Below, piece by piece: positions 43,560-52,498 of a DNA stretch of 64,000 nt. The DNA is taken from NCBI GenBank assembly GCA_033283335.1, contig JAWMQP010000010.1:1-64000 (forward strand), written 5' to 3'. The position numbers and the translations under genes were made by a program. This stretch comes from Pseudomaricurvus sp033283335. GTDB lineage: Bacteria; Pseudomonadota; Gammaproteobacteria; Pseudomonadales; Cellvibrionaceae. Every line of letters begins with the position of its first letter. Position 1 is the stretch's first letter. The notes below the pieces were generated by a model. That model saw only the letters and a list, made by a program, of their open reading frames with translations, ran no database searches and had not been told where the DNA came from.

Positions 43560-45113
43560 TTAGCGCCCTCGGCGCAGCCCATACCAGCAGCTCAGGACCC
43601 ACGCCAGCAGGCACAAGCCGATAACCGGTGCACTGCCCCAGTGCATAAAAGGCGTGCTTCCCTGGCGGGGAGTTACTTCACCTCTCACCACCGTTTGCAC
43701 AAACTGTTCGCTGCGTTGCTGTAGCTGGCCCTGGGGGTCAATGAGTGCACTGACGCCGTTGTTGGTGGCCCGGATAACGTAGCGCCCGGTTTCCAGTGCC
43801 CTCATTCTGGCCATTTCCAAGTGTTGCAGAGGCCCCCAGGAACTGCCAAACCAAGCGTCATTGCTGAGTGTCAGAATGGCGTGGCTGCCGCGTGCACTGT
43901 CTGCCACCAGATCGGCATAAACGATTTCGTAACAGATCGCCGTGGCCAGCTGGTAGCTGCCTATTTGCAGGCCTGCCTGTTGTCGGGGGCCGGCTGTGAT
44001 AATGGACGTCGGCAGGTTGAAAAACTGAATCAGTCCCCGCAGCCAGTTTTCCAGTGGCACATATTCCCCAAAAGGCACCAAATGGGTTTTGTGGTAAATG
44101 CCGCTTGCCATGCCCAACCCGACGGCGCTGTTGTAGTACACCCGTTGGCGCGGGTCGTCGTAGAGGATGCCGGTAATCAGGGCGGCTTGTTCATGGCGAG
44201 CCCGTTTTTCAGCGGCTTCGAGAAAGGGAGTGGCCTGATGGTAGAGCAGGGGGATGGCGGCTTCAGGCCAGATCAGCCAGTCGGCATCCCAGGCGGGCTC
44301 CGACAGCCGTTGGTAGCGTTCAAGCGTAGGCTGTAAAAAATCCGGTTGCCACTTTCTATCCTGAGGAATGTTCGCCTGCACCAGCGCCACGGTTTGCGAT
44401 TGCTGGTATGGCTGGGTCCATGGCTTGGTTTGAAGCCCGGCGCCGCCAAACCAGATCGCCGCCAGCGCACCCGCACACACAACCTTGATCACGGGACGCT
44501 GGCCCAGCAGCAGATAGGCAATGACCGCTCCGCTGGCCAGTAACATCAGCGATAGACCATATATGCCGGTTACCGGAGCCCAGCCCGCCAGCGGGGTCTG
44601 CCATTGGCTGTATCCCAGATACAGCCAGGGGAAACCGGTAAATAACCAGCTGCGTATCCATTCCCCAATCACCCAGAGGGCGCAAAACGCCAGCAGGTGT
44701 CCGCCCAGAGAGGCGGTCCACAGGCGTCTTTGCAAGTGGCCGGGCATCCAGCTCAGCAACAATAAAGGCAGGCTAAACAGCACCGCCAGCAGGATTACGA
44801 ACAGACCGGTCAGCAGCGCTGCCAACCACACAGGCGCGTAGCCGAACTCGTGGATGCTGACATAGACCCACGAGGCGCCAACGCCAAACAAACCCAGGCC
44901 AAAGCCAAAGCTCAGGACAAAGTTTTGCCGCAGTGGTTGCCGCCACAGCAGCAGTGCCAGAATGGTCGGTGCCAGCAGCGCCAGCGGCCACCAGCCCACG
45001 GGTGCCAATGATAAGGGCGTCAGGCCGCCGGCGCCGAGCGCCAGCAGCCAGCGGCCGCCTATCGGCAGGCTGGTGAGCCGACTGGCTTTGACGTCGTAAG
45101 TTTGGCTGAGCAT
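43560..45113 (-). CDS. lnt: Apolipoprotein N-acyltransferase
   Basis: A 517-residue inner-membrane enzyme that adds the third acyl chain to lipoproteins, needed for their export to the outer membrane. There are about 8 hydrophobic segments, mostly in the first half, and a nitrilase domain from ~residue 220 (VALVQANIPQDRKW). The catalytic triad is visible: Glu in WPEAAIPLL, Lys in HKTHLVPFGEYVPLE and Cys in ATAICYEIVYADL. Length matches E. coli Lnt (512). It follows corC by 22 bases in the miaB-phoH-ybeY-corC-lnt run and serves the many lipoproteins of this window. Confidence 0.97.
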   Translation of the reverse strand: MLSQTYDVKASRLTSLPIGGRWLLALGAGGLTPLSLAPVGWWPLALLAPTILALLLWRQPLRQNFVLSFGFGLGLFGVGASWVYVSIHEFGYAPVWLAALLTGLFVILLAVLFSLPLLLLSWMPGHLQRRLWTASLGGHLLAFCALWVIGEWIRSWLFTGFPWLYLGYSQWQTPLAGWAPVTGIYGLSLMLLASGAVIAYLLLGQRPVIKVVCAGALAAIWFGGAGLQTKPWTQPYQQSQTVALVQANIPQDRKWQPDFLQPTLERYQRLSEPAWDADWLIWPEAAIPLLYHQATPFLEAAEKRARHEQAALITGILYDDPRQRVYYNSAVGLGMASGIYHKTHLVPFGEYVPLENWLRGLIQFFNLPTSIITAGPRQQAGLQIGSYQLATAICYEIVYADLVADSARGSHAILTLSNDAWFGSSWGPLQHLEMARMRALETGRYVIRATNNGVSALIDPQGQLQQRSEQFVQTVVRGEVTPRQGSTPFMHWGSAPVIGLCLLAWVLSCWYGLRRGR

Positions 45114-45135
45114 ATCAGGTCAGGTGTGGGGGGTA

Positions 45136-45981
45136 TCAGGGAGCAGGTGTGGTGAGGCGCACCAAATGAATCTGCCGGCTGTCGGCATAAAGGACCCGAA
45201 ACTGGTAGCCGTCAATTTCCGCCACCTCGTTGCGCTCCGGCAGGTGACCAAAAGCGCGCATCAGAATACCGCCGATGGTGTCAAATTCGTCTTCATTAAA
45301 GCCGGAACCGAAATACTCGTTAAAGTCTTCAATGGGGGTGAGGGCTTTAACGATAAAGTCGTGGTCGCCCACTTTGCGGATGAAGGCATCATCGTTGTCT
45401 TCGTCAGTTTCATCTTCGATTTCGCCGACAATTTCTTCGAGAATATCTTCGATGGTCACCAGGCCGGAGATGCCACCATATTCATCAATTACCAGGGCCA
45501 TATGGTAGCGGTTTTCACGAAATTCACGCAGCAGAACGTTCAGGCGTTTACTCTCGGGGATGATGGTCGCGGTACGAATGATGTTTTCGAGGTTGAAGTT
45601 CTCGGTGCCATTGAGGATCAGGGGCAACAGGTCCTTGGCCAGCAGGATGCCGCGAATGTCGTCGGTGGATTCGCCCACCACCGGAAACCGCGAGTGGCCA
45701 GATTCAATCACCATGGGCAGGAGTTCGGCGGGCTGTGCGTTGATGTTAACGACAACCATTTGCGAGCGTGGCACGAGAATTTCGCGGACCTGCTGGTCGG
45801 CGACATCCAGGGCTCCCTGAATGATTTCCAACTCTTCTGCGTCGACAACTTTGTTTTCGGCAGCTTCTTTAATGATCTCCAGCAGATCCTCACGGGATCG
45901 GGGTTCACCCGAGAAGGCATTGAGTACCTTGTCGAGCCAAGTTTTTTCCTGGCTCCTCGAACTCGACGGGTCTTCGCTCAT
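45136..45981 (-). CDS. corC: CorC/HlyC-type CBS-domain protein
   Basis: A 281-residue soluble protein with two CBS domains (EILVPRSQMVVVNINAQ through ILLAKDLL at ~65-120, and the second ending LVIDEYGGISGLVTIEDILEEIVGEI at ~180) and a C-terminal CorC_HlyC domain. It lacks the DUF21 membrane domain of larger relatives and matches E. coli YbeX/CorC (292 aa), linked to magnesium/cobalt efflux and ribosome maturation. It lies between ybeY and lnt, its standard place. Confidence 0.94.
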   Translation of the reverse strand: MSEDPSSSRSQEKTWLDKVLNAFSGEPRSREDLLEIIKEAAENKVVDAEELEIIQGALDVADQQVREILVPRSQMVVVNINAQPAELLPMVIESGHSRFPVVGESTDDIRGILLAKDLLPLILNGTENFNLENIIRTATIIPESKRLNVLLREFRENRYHMALVIDEYGGISGLVTIEDILEEIVGEIEDETDEDNDDAFIRKVGDHDFIVKALTPIEDFNEYFGSGFNEDEFDTIGGILMRAFGHLPERNEVAEIDGYQFRVLYADSRQIHLVRLTTPAP

Positions 45982-46053
45982 GGCGGTGGTGGTCTCCTTA
46001 ATTCAATCTAAAGGGGATAATAGCGGTTTTTTCCGGGTACTGTTAACCGGATT

Positions 46054-46533
46054 CTAAACGGTTTCGGAAATTTCGTAGGGGGGTGGAAACCCCAGTTCCT
46101 GCAGGATCTCGGTTTCCAGTTGTTCCATGATCTCGGCGTCAGAGTCGTTTATATGATCATATCCGAGTAAATGCAAGATGCCGTGTACCAGCATGTGCGC
46201 CCAGTGAGCCTCCAGGGCCTTGTGTTGCTCGGCGGCTTCCCGGGTCACCACCGGAGCACAGATCACCAGATCACCCAGCAGGGGCAGCTGCAGCTCGGCC
46301 GGCAGATCGGCCGGAAAAGACAGGACGTTGGTGGGCTTGTCTTTCTGACGGTACTGGTGGTTGAGCTGTTGACTTTCGGCATGGTCCACAATGCGCACAC
46401 TCAGCTCAGCCTCCTCTCGCTGCTGGCTTTCTGGTACAGCGGTCAAAGCCGCTTTGGCCCAGTTTTCCAAGTGTTCGACAGGGGGGAGGTCGGTTGCCTG
46501 GCTGGCAACCTGCAGGTCCAGGTAGAGGTTCAT
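46054..46533 (-). CDS. ybeY: Endoribonuclease YbeY, 16S rRNA maturation
   Basis: A 159-residue metal-dependent RNase for 16S 3'-end maturation and ribosome quality control. The zinc site is H-x3-H-x5-H in HGILHLLGYDH near residue 120, and the RNA-binding RQKDKPTNVLSFP block precedes it. The ATG at 46533 gives the family N-terminus MNLYLDLQVA; a TTG 6 codons upstream is less likely. It follows phoH by 51 bases. Confidence 0.96.
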   Translation of the reverse strand: MNLYLDLQVASQATDLPPVEHLENWAKAALTAVPESQQREEAELSVRIVDHAESQQLNHQYRQKDKPTNVLSFPADLPAELQLPLLGDLVICAPVVTREAAEQHKALEAHWAHMLVHGILHLLGYDHINDSDAEIMEQLETEILQELGFPPPYEISETV

Positions 46534-46584
46534 TCGGGCTCTTGCGGTCAAACGCTGAAAGTAGTGGGGAGTGCCAGTTGCAGG

Positions 46585-47736
46585 TCAGCGATCATCGTCG
46601 TTGCGCTCAGGTTCGGCGGCGTCATAGGCTTCCACGATACGCTGTACCAAGGGATGGCGGACAACATCGCGAGCGTCAAAATGAGTGAAACTGATGCCGC
46701 TGACATTGTCGAGTACACCGACGGCGTGTCTCAGGCCGGAAGCGTGGCCGCGGGGCAGGTCAATCTGGGACGGATCGCCGGTGATGACCGCGGTTGAGCC
46801 AAACCCGATACGGGTCAGGAACATCTTCATTTGTTCCCGCGTGGTGTTTTGGCTCTCATCAAGAATAATGAAAGAGTTGTTCAGTGTGCGACCGCGCATG
46901 TAGGCCAGGGGCGCGACTTCGATGACGTTGCGCTCGATCAGTTTGCCCACGGTTTCAAAGCCCAGCATCTCATACAGGGCGTCGTACAGCGGCCGTAAAT
47001 AGGGATCGACTTTCTGTGACAGATCGCCGGGTAGAAAACCGAGCTTTTCACCGGCTTCGACAGCGGGGCGGACCAGCAGAATGCGTTCCACTTCATCGTT
47101 GAGCAGGGCTTCTACCGCACAGGCTACCGCCAGATAGGTCTTGCCGGTACCCGCCGGGCCAATACCGAAATTAATGTCGTTGGTCTGGACCGCCCGTACA
47201 TAGTTCTGCTGATGCTTGCCGCGGGGTTTGACTGTGCACTTCTTGGTGCGAATCAGGGTCAGGGGTTCAACGTTGTGATCACTGCTAGAACTGTGATCAC
47301 TGCTAGAACCTTGGTCACTGTTGGCGTGGGTCGGGGCTTCGTGCATAGAAGACTCTCTGGAAGAGGAAGTGGCTGTGCGTTTGCGCTGGGCCGGCTTTCC
47401 CTGAAGGTGTGATTTTTTGTCATCCGCCTGACGGTAGCTGTCTACCTGGGACTGTTGCAGGGCGAGATGGATTTCATCAGGTGTTAATTCCGCGCCCCTG
47501 TCCGTGTCCCGGTAGAGGGCCTGCAGCAATTTACCGGCAGCGCGGGTGGTGGACGGCTCGCCCAGCAGCGCAAACTGATTGCCACGATTGCGAATTTCAA
47601 TATTGAGACGCTTTTCGATTTGACGCAGATGCTCGTCGAATTGCCCACAAAGGGTGGCCAGACGGCGAGTGTCGTTGGGTTCCAGAACCACCCGATGGGC
47701 GTTGCTGGTCTTTTGGGAGGCGGTTGTGCTGTTCAA
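46585..47736 (-). CDS. ybeZ: PhoH-like ATPase (YbeZ) with low-complexity linker
   Basis: A 383-residue RNA-helicase-like ATPase that works with YbeY. Walker A is FGIGPAGTGKTYLAVA and Walker B is FIILDESQN, with the usual TRIGFGSTAVITGDPSQIDLP block. The N-terminal ~95 residues are the family KH-like part (RVVLEPNDTRRLATLCGQF). Compared with E. coli YbeZ (346 aa) there is an extra linker of ~40 residues (SSSRESSMHEAPTHANSDQGSSSDHSSSSDHN, split by serine-rich repeats) between this part and the ATPase. The SSSDHS repeat is written by an 18-bp DNA duplication. Confidence 0.95.
   Translation of the reverse strand: MNSTTASQKTSNAHRVVLEPNDTRRLATLCGQFDEHLRQIEKRLNIEIRNRGNQFALLGEPSTTRAAGKLLQALYRDTDRGAELTPDEIHLALQQSQVDSYRQADDKKSHLQGKPAQRKRTATSSSRESSMHEAPTHANSDQGSSSDHSSSSDHNVEPLTLIRTKKCTVKPRGKHQQNYVRAVQTNDINFGIGPAGTGKTYLAVACAVEALLNDEVERILLVRPAVEAGEKLGFLPGDLSQKVDPYLRPLYDALYEMLGFETVGKLIERNVIEVAPLAYMRGRTLNNSFIILDESQNTTREQMKMFLTRIGFGSTAVITGDPSQIDLPRGHASGLRHAVGVLDNVSGISFTHFDARDVVRHPLVQRIVEAYDAAEPERNDDDR
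47274..47309. repeat. 18-bp in-frame duplication inside phoH/ybeZ
   Basis: TGTGATCACTGCTAGAAC occurs twice in tandem, and a degenerate third copy follows (CTTGGTCACTGTTGGC). The unit is 6 codons, so the frame is kept and it encodes repeated Ser-Ser-Ser-Asp-His-Ser. Confidence 0.9.
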
Positions 47737-47900
47737 AATGTTTGTGAAGCGTCCTTCATTTACGGGCTTAAGCGTAGACTACCCCAAATGCCTGCCGGCG
47801 GGGAAGTCTGCGCTTCTGATAATAGATTCTATCCGGTTGGCGTTTTATGACCCTGCAGACTAAACCGCACTGTCACCGGTACTAAAGCCAGTATTCCGGC

Positions 47901-47972
47901 CAGAACTCAGTCCAGAACTCCAACCAGAACTCCAACCAGAACTCCAACCAGAACTCCAACCAGAACTCCAAC
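47901..47972. repeat. 12-bp tandem array after miaB, six units
   Basis: CAGAACTCCAAC is repeated from 47901 to 47972; the first unit differs (CAGAACTCAGTC), the next five are identical, and a degenerate unit follows up to the miaB stop. It sits in the miaB-phoH spacer of the same transcript. The length (4 codons) would allow copy-number change without other damage. Confidence 0.95.
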
Positions 47973-47980
47973 CAAAACTA

Positions 47981-49375
47981 CTACAGTTCATCAAGCTCGG
48001 AGCCAATCAGGGTGCCGCGCAGGGAGTTAGGGAGGGCTTCCTCAATCAAAATGTCGGCAAACTTGCCGATCAATTCGGCCTGATCGCTGCGGAAATTGAC
48101 GACACGGTTGTTTTCTGTGCGACCGGAAAGCTGGCCTGGGTCTTTTTTCGAGTAGCCGGACACCAGCACCCGCTCCACATTGCCCACCATTTTGCGGGCA
48201 ATGTCCTGGGCTTGTTGATTGATGCGCTGTTGCAACAGCGCCAGGCGCTCTTTCTTCACCGCTTCCGGGGTGGTATCGGGCAAGTCCGCAGCCGGGGTGC
48301 CCGGGCGGGGGCTGTAAATGAAACTGAAGGACATATCAAAGCCAATATCCTGAATCAGATTCATGGTTGCTTCAAAGTCGGCGTCACTCTCACCGGGGAA
48401 GCCAATGATAAAGTCGGAGGAAAAGCAGATGTCCGGCCGGATCTTGCGCAGGCGGCGCAGTTTGGACTTGTATTCCAGCACGGTATGGCCGCGTTTCATG
48501 GCCATCAATATACGGTCCGAGCCACTTTGCACCGGCAGGTGCAGGTGACTGACCAGTTCCGGGACTTCCCCATAGACCTCAATCAGGCTGTCGGAAAATT
48601 CGACGGGGTGTGAGGTGGTAAAGCGAATCCTGTCGATGCCCTCAATCGCGGCAACATAGGTAATCAGTTCCGCCAGGTCCACCAGGCTGCCGTCGGCGCC
48701 TTCGGCACGGTAGGCATTCACGTTCTGGCCTAACAGATTGATCTCCCGCACCCCTTGCGTTGCCAGGTGGGCCACTTCCCGCAACACATCAGCCACCGGG
48801 CGACTGACTTCCTCACCACGGGTATAGGGCACCACACAGAAAGTACAGTATTTGGAGCAGCCTTCCATGATGGAGACAAAGGCGCTGACCCCATCGGCTT
48901 CAGGCTCCGGCAAGTTGTCGAACTTCTCGATTTCCGGGAAGCTGATGTCCACCACCACGGCGCCGTTGTCGCGCGGTGTCTCCATCATTTCCGGCAGGCG
49001 GTGCAGGGTCTGTGGACCGAAGATCAGGTCTACATAAGGCGCGCGCTTGGCAATGGCGTCACCTTCCTGGCTGGCCACGCAGCCGCCGACACCGATGATC
49101 AGATCGGGGTTCTTCTCTTTCAGGTGCTTCCAGCGGCCCAGTTGGTGGAACAGTTTCTCCTGCGCTTTTTCACGGATGGAGCAGGTGTTCACCAGCAGCA
49201 CATCGGCCTCGCTGGGATCATCCGTCGGGATCATCTGGTGGGAATCGCCAAGCAGATCACGCATACGATTGGAGTCGTATTCGTTCATCTGGCAGCCGTG
49301 CGTCTGAATAAACAGTTTTTTCGACGGCTTGGAGTCGGTGATCTGAGGTGATGTTTTGGGCGCCGTGTCGGTCAT
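47981..49375 (-). CDS. miaB: tRNA-2-methylthio-N6-isopentenyladenosine synthase MiaB
   Basis: A 464-residue radical-SAM methylthiotransferase acting on i6A37 of tRNAs reading UNN codons. The start is the ATG at 49375 (MTDTAPKTSPQ). The N-terminal cluster domain has THGCQMNEYDS, VNTCSIREKAQEK and GVGGCVASQEG, each with its conserved Cys. The radical-SAM motif CSKYCTFCVVPYTRG is intact, and a TRAM domain closes the protein (GNVERVLVSGYSKKDPGQLSGRTENNRVVNF). Length matches E. coli MiaB (474). It is the first gene of the miaB-phoH-ybeY-corC-lnt run. Confidence 0.97.
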   Translation of the reverse strand: MTDTAPKTSPQITDSKPSKKLFIQTHGCQMNEYDSNRMRDLLGDSHQMIPTDDPSEADVLLVNTCSIREKAQEKLFHQLGRWKHLKEKNPDLIIGVGGCVASQEGDAIAKRAPYVDLIFGPQTLHRLPEMMETPRDNGAVVVDISFPEIEKFDNLPEPEADGVSAFVSIMEGCSKYCTFCVVPYTRGEEVSRPVADVLREVAHLATQGVREINLLGQNVNAYRAEGADGSLVDLAELITYVAAIEGIDRIRFTTSHPVEFSDSLIEVYGEVPELVSHLHLPVQSGSDRILMAMKRGHTVLEYKSKLRRLRKIRPDICFSSDFIIGFPGESDADFEATMNLIQDIGFDMSFSFIYSPRPGTPAADLPDTTPEAVKKERLALLQQRINQQAQDIARKMVGNVERVLVSGYSKKDPGQLSGRTENNRVVNFRSDQAELIGKFADILIEEALPNSLRGTLIGSELDEL

Positions 49376-49642
49376 GCAAAATCCTGAACAAAAAATAGCC
49401 AAAAAATGACAGGGCGGGCATTATAACGGTGACAGACTCCCTTGCCCATACAGCAGTGCGAATAATTCAGGCGATCTGTGCTAGACTTGCGCGCCTTGTT
49501 GGCAGAGGGCTGGTTACAAACCCATCAGCGGCCTTGATTTCTGGCCTTGTTGCCCCCAAACATAGACTGTTGCAACCTCAACAAGGTTGGCCCACACCCC
49601 AATTCAGCAACTGCATTACCCCCAAGAGTTCAGAGCGCATTT

Positions 49643-49987
49643 ATGGCGGACAAACAGATTTACAAAGTTATTTTCTACAACCAGAGCCAGGTGTACGAGG
49701 TCTATGCCAGGGCCATCTACCAGAGCGAGATGTACGGTTTTATCGAGGTGGAAGAATTTCTGTTTGGTGAGCGCACCCAAGTGATCGTCGATCCGGGTGA
49801 GGAAAAGTTAAAGGGTGAGTTTGCCAATGTCACTCGTTCCTACATCCCCATGCAGGCCATTATCCGCATTGATGAAGTCGAGAAGGAGGGGGCGGTGAAA
49901 ATTACGGAGATCAAAAGTGGCGACAAAGTGGCTCACTTTCCGTTTCCTGCCAGCTCAAATCCCCCTAAGCCGTCTGGTGACGCTTAA
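49643..49987 (+). CDS. DUF1820 family protein
   Basis: A 114-residue cytosolic protein. The start is the ATG at 49643 (MADKQIYKVIFYNQSQVYEVYAR). The pattern matches DUF1820: YKVIF, the SEMYGFIEVEEFLFGE block and VDPGEEKLKGEFANVTRSYIPMQAIIRIDEVEKEG. Function is unknown. It is divergent from miaB, a conserved neighbourhood in pseudomonads, and is ended by a strong terminator. Confidence 0.85.
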   Translation: MADKQIYKVIFYNQSQVYEVYARAIYQSEMYGFIEVEEFLFGERTQVIVDPGEEKLKGEFANVTRSYIPMQAIIRIDEVEKEGAVKITEIKSGDKVAHFPFPASSNPPKPSGDA

Positions 49988-50020
49988 GCTTGCGGCCCAT
50001 AGCCTGTTCAGCATGGCGAT

Positions 50021-50053
50021 AAAAAAGGCCGATCCAATGGATCGGCCTTTTTT
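50021..50053. terminator. Bidirectional terminator
   Basis: The perfect stem AAAAAAGGCCGATCC/GGATCGGCCTTTTTT with a 3-base loop has A and T runs on both sides, so it works on both strands. It separates the convergent DUF1820 gene and the TonB-fusion gene. Confidence 0.95.
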
Positions 50054-50076
50054 GTGGGTAGTGGTTGGGAAACCGC

Positions 50077-51387
50077 TTAATCCGGCAGTTTGAACACAAT
50101 CGGCAGGGAGAAAGCGAACTCCTGGCCAAGAATCGCGTCGGGGATTGGCGGGAACGGGGCCGCTCGTTTGACCGCGCGCAACGCTTCGCGGTTCAGCGAC
50201 GAGTACTTAGAAGCTTCCACTTCTGACACGCTCATGACCTCACCCTTGCGGTCGATCACCACCGCAATACGGACGCTGCCTTCATGGCGGCGATCAACGG
50301 CGCGGGCCGGGTATTCAATGTATTTGTAGGTCCAGCGCAACAGTTCGGAGTGATAGAGCTGCTGACTCAACAGGCTTTCCGCGGTCAGCAAGGGCGCACT
50401 GTCTTCCTCGAACTCCTCTTCATCGTCAAAAAACTCTTCTTCGTCGACGGCCGCGGCTTTAGCGATTTGCTGAGTCTTGGGTTTGGCCGCTGCCGGTTTG
50501 GCGGGCTCCACTTTCGCCGGTTCAGGTTTGACCGGCTCTGGCTTGCTGGTAGTCTTGGCGGCTACCGCTGGGGCCGGTTTTGGCTTGGCGGGTGAGCTGG
50601 CGGCAGGCTTGTCGGCGGCCTCCGGCTTGGTGGCTGCCGGGGTCGCCAGTTGCGGTTTGGCAATTTGCGTGTTGATTTTGACAGGCTCGGCAACCGCTAA
50701 CTGGGCGGGGGCAGGTTCGGGCTTGGCAGGAGCCGCTTCGGCGACACTGTCAGGTGCTGAATCCGCGTCCGGGTTTACCCACTTGGCCACCGCTTGTTGA
50801 CGTGCGGCGGATGGCTGAATGCTTTCGTATTGAGCCAGCAGCTCGCCATCCACTTCGCCATTGGTCAGCAGGCCGTCGCGAAAATCCGAGGAAAGTGGCA
50901 CATTGCCAATCCAGGTGCGCAGCATCATGTCGAAAAACTCACCGGAAGGGATGCTGCCCAGTTCGACACCGTTGAGGGAGACGGTGGTGCTGTCACTGTC
51001 ACCTTTGATGGCCAGAATATCGCCAGCCCGCAGCGAGCGTTTTACCAGGCGAGTGAAGTCCACCATGTTGTTGGCCTGGCGGGTCAGCAAGTCGGGGGGA
51101 TTGTTAATCGCCATGCCTTCAATCCACAGGGAGTTCAGGCGACGTGCAGACAGCCGTTTGGCGACCACACGCACTTCCAGCCGCTTGCTGCCCGGGGCCG
51201 AAAACTGTGTGGCAGCGTCGTTGGACAAGGTGTCTGTATACAGACCCCCAATAAACAGATCGGCGTTCAGTTCCTTATGAGAGGCCAGGCCATTGAGCAG
51301 ACTGTCGGCCTGTGCATGGGGCATGGCCGCCATGAAAGATAAGGCCACTACCCAGCTGGCAAGGTGTATCCGTGAAGTGCTTAACAT
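50077..51387 (-). CDS. Chalcone-isomerase-like domain fused to a TonB C-terminal domain
   Basis: A 436-residue exported protein starting at the ATG at 51387 behind AGAGCC. A cleavable signal peptide ends near PHAQA. Residues ~30-180 match the bacterial chalcone-isomerase-like domain (DLFIGGLYTDTLS..., RLEVRVVAKRLSARRLNSLWIEG..., FFDMMLRTWIGNVPLSSDFRDGLL). A ~150-residue Pro/Ala/Lys-rich linker (EPAPAQL, KPEPVKPEPAKVEP) and an acidic patch (DEEEFFDDEEEFEED) follow. The last ~85 residues are a TonB C-terminal domain (YIEYPARAVDRRHEGSVRIAVVIDRKGEV). It lacks the N-terminal membrane anchor of classic TonB, so it probably does not couple to ExbBD in the usual way and may act freely in the periplasm. 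Confidence 0.85.
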   Translation of the reverse strand: MLSTSRIHLASWVVALSFMAAMPHAQADSLLNGLASHKELNADLFIGGLYTDTLSNDAATQFSAPGSKRLEVRVVAKRLSARRLNSLWIEGMAINNPPDLLTRQANNMVDFTRLVKRSLRAGDILAIKGDSDSTTVSLNGVELGSIPSGEFFDMMLRTWIGNVPLSSDFRDGLLTNGEVDGELLAQYESIQPSAARQQAVAKWVNPDADSAPDSVAEAAPAKPEPAPAQLAVAEPVKINTQIAKPQLATPAATKPEAADKPAASSPAKPKPAPAVAAKTTSKPEPVKPEPAKVEPAKPAAAKPKTQQIAKAAAVDEEEFFDDEEEFEEDSAPLLTAESLLSQQLYHSELLRWTYKYIEYPARAVDRRHEGSVRIAVVIDRKGEVMSVSEVEASKYSSLNREALRAVKRAAPFPPIPDAILGQEFAFSLPIVFKLPD

Positions 51388-51772
51388 AGCAGAAGGCTCT
51401 TTTTTATCGTTTGTATTCGCCTTGGCACACAATGAAAGTCCCTGTGCTGTTGGCGTGTAAATTATCGAACAATTCTACTCTACATAATTTCTCACCGACT
51501 TCAAGCCTGAGAGGGGGGTTCATTGCCTGAAGCGGCAAGTAATGCTAGGCGTGAAGGGCACATTCCCGGATTGCCCGAATGTGTTAGGTCGGCGTTTGGA
51601 TCGAAACAACCCTGGCATCCGGATTCGGAAATGTTGAGAGGTATCGCGAATCGTACCAGGGACTGACATTTGATCATAAAGTTGAGGTAGAGTGCGTGTT
51701 TGGGGGGCTGGCCATGGCGGTCAGTGGTCGTAGTAAAAGTGAACGTCGTTTAGACGCCGAGTTCCGTTATCC
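51388..51772. other. Spacer upstream of the cyclic-nucleotide-domain gene
   Basis: The 385-base divergent region has no convincing gene. A 36-codon frame starting at 51715 (MAVSGRSKSERRLDAEF) overlaps the next gene in another frame and looks accidental. It probably holds the promoters of both neighbours; I see no clear operator. Confidence 0.4.
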
Positions 51773-52498
51773 ATGCAGAGTAAAGCTGTCAATGAATATC
51801 CGCGGTCTCTCATCGAGCCCATGATCGCAGTGATTCCTTTTTACAAACAGGTGCGCCAGCAGGATGCCTGGCAGTTTGAGCTTTTGTTGCAGCATTCGCG
51901 ACTGTTGTCCTACGAGCCGGGAGAGGCCATTGTGACCGAGGGCGATCAGGGGACCTGGCTGTACTTTTTGCTCAAGGGACAGCTGCTGGTTCTGGCCGGT
52001 AATGACCCGCAAACGGTGAATTACATCACGCCCGGTGAAGTCTTTGGTGACTTGGCCATGTTACTCGGGCAGGTCCGCAGTGCCACTGTCAGGGCCGACA
52101 GCAACTGTCGGGAAATTCTGGTGTTTGCCACGGACTTTTCGATTTTTGGTTGCCTGGAGGATTGCCATCGGATCAATTTGTCGACCAAACTGATTTACTA
52201 CCGCAATTTATTGCACAGCTTGCGCTGGAAGCTGGAAGTCTATCGCAGTCGCTATAGCTCTCACCCGCTGGCTGACCAGCATCGCCGCATCAGCCTTTTT
52301 CGTGGGGTTAAGGATTCGCGAGAGGAGTTGCACGCACTCTATCAGCAGGCTTGTCAGCTGGCAGAATTGCTGGTGCAGTGGAATCGCGAATTCGGCCGCC
52401 TGTCTTTGGCAGATGCCCATGCCCCCACGGAAGCACTGCTGGCTGGAATTTCGCAGGAGGTACCGGTTGCAGGAGGCACCGGTCAAGGAAACGGCTGA
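51773..52498 (+). CDS. Cyclic-nucleotide-binding-domain protein without DNA-binding domain
   Basis: A 241-residue protein. Residues ~15-140 form a CRP-like domain (FELLLQHSRLLSYEPGEAIVTEGDQGTWLYFLLKGQLLVL). The phosphate-binding cassette is FGDLAMLLGQVRSATVRA, with the ligand-contacting Arg present. The remaining ~100 residues are helical and contain no recognisable helix-turn-helix, so it is not a normal CRP/FNR regulator. Such stand-alone proteins probably sense cAMP or c-di-GMP and act by protein contact. It lies alone between the TonB-fusion gene and the efflux pair. Confidence 0.85.
   Translation: MQSKAVNEYPRSLIEPMIAVIPFYKQVRQQDAWQFELLLQHSRLLSYEPGEAIVTEGDQGTWLYFLLKGQLLVLAGNDPQTVNYITPGEVFGDLAMLLGQVRSATVRADSNCREILVFATDFSIFGCLEDCHRINLSTKLIYYRNLLHSLRWKLEVYRSRYSSHPLADQHRRISLFRGVKDSREELHALYQQACQLAELLVQWNREFGRLSLADAHAPTEALLAGISQEVPVAGGTGQGNG

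Noticed and set aside
43449..47972. CRISPR array, considered for the 15-bp and 12-bp repeats
   Set aside because: Units are directly abutting without unique spacers and are far shorter than CRISPR repeats. No cas genes are present.
51715..51825. A 36-codon frame (MAVSGRSKSERRLDAEF start) resembling the start of a PilZ protein
   Set aside because: It stops after 36 codons and overlaps the cyclic-nucleotide-domain gene in another frame, with no downstream continuation of a PilZ domain in any frame.
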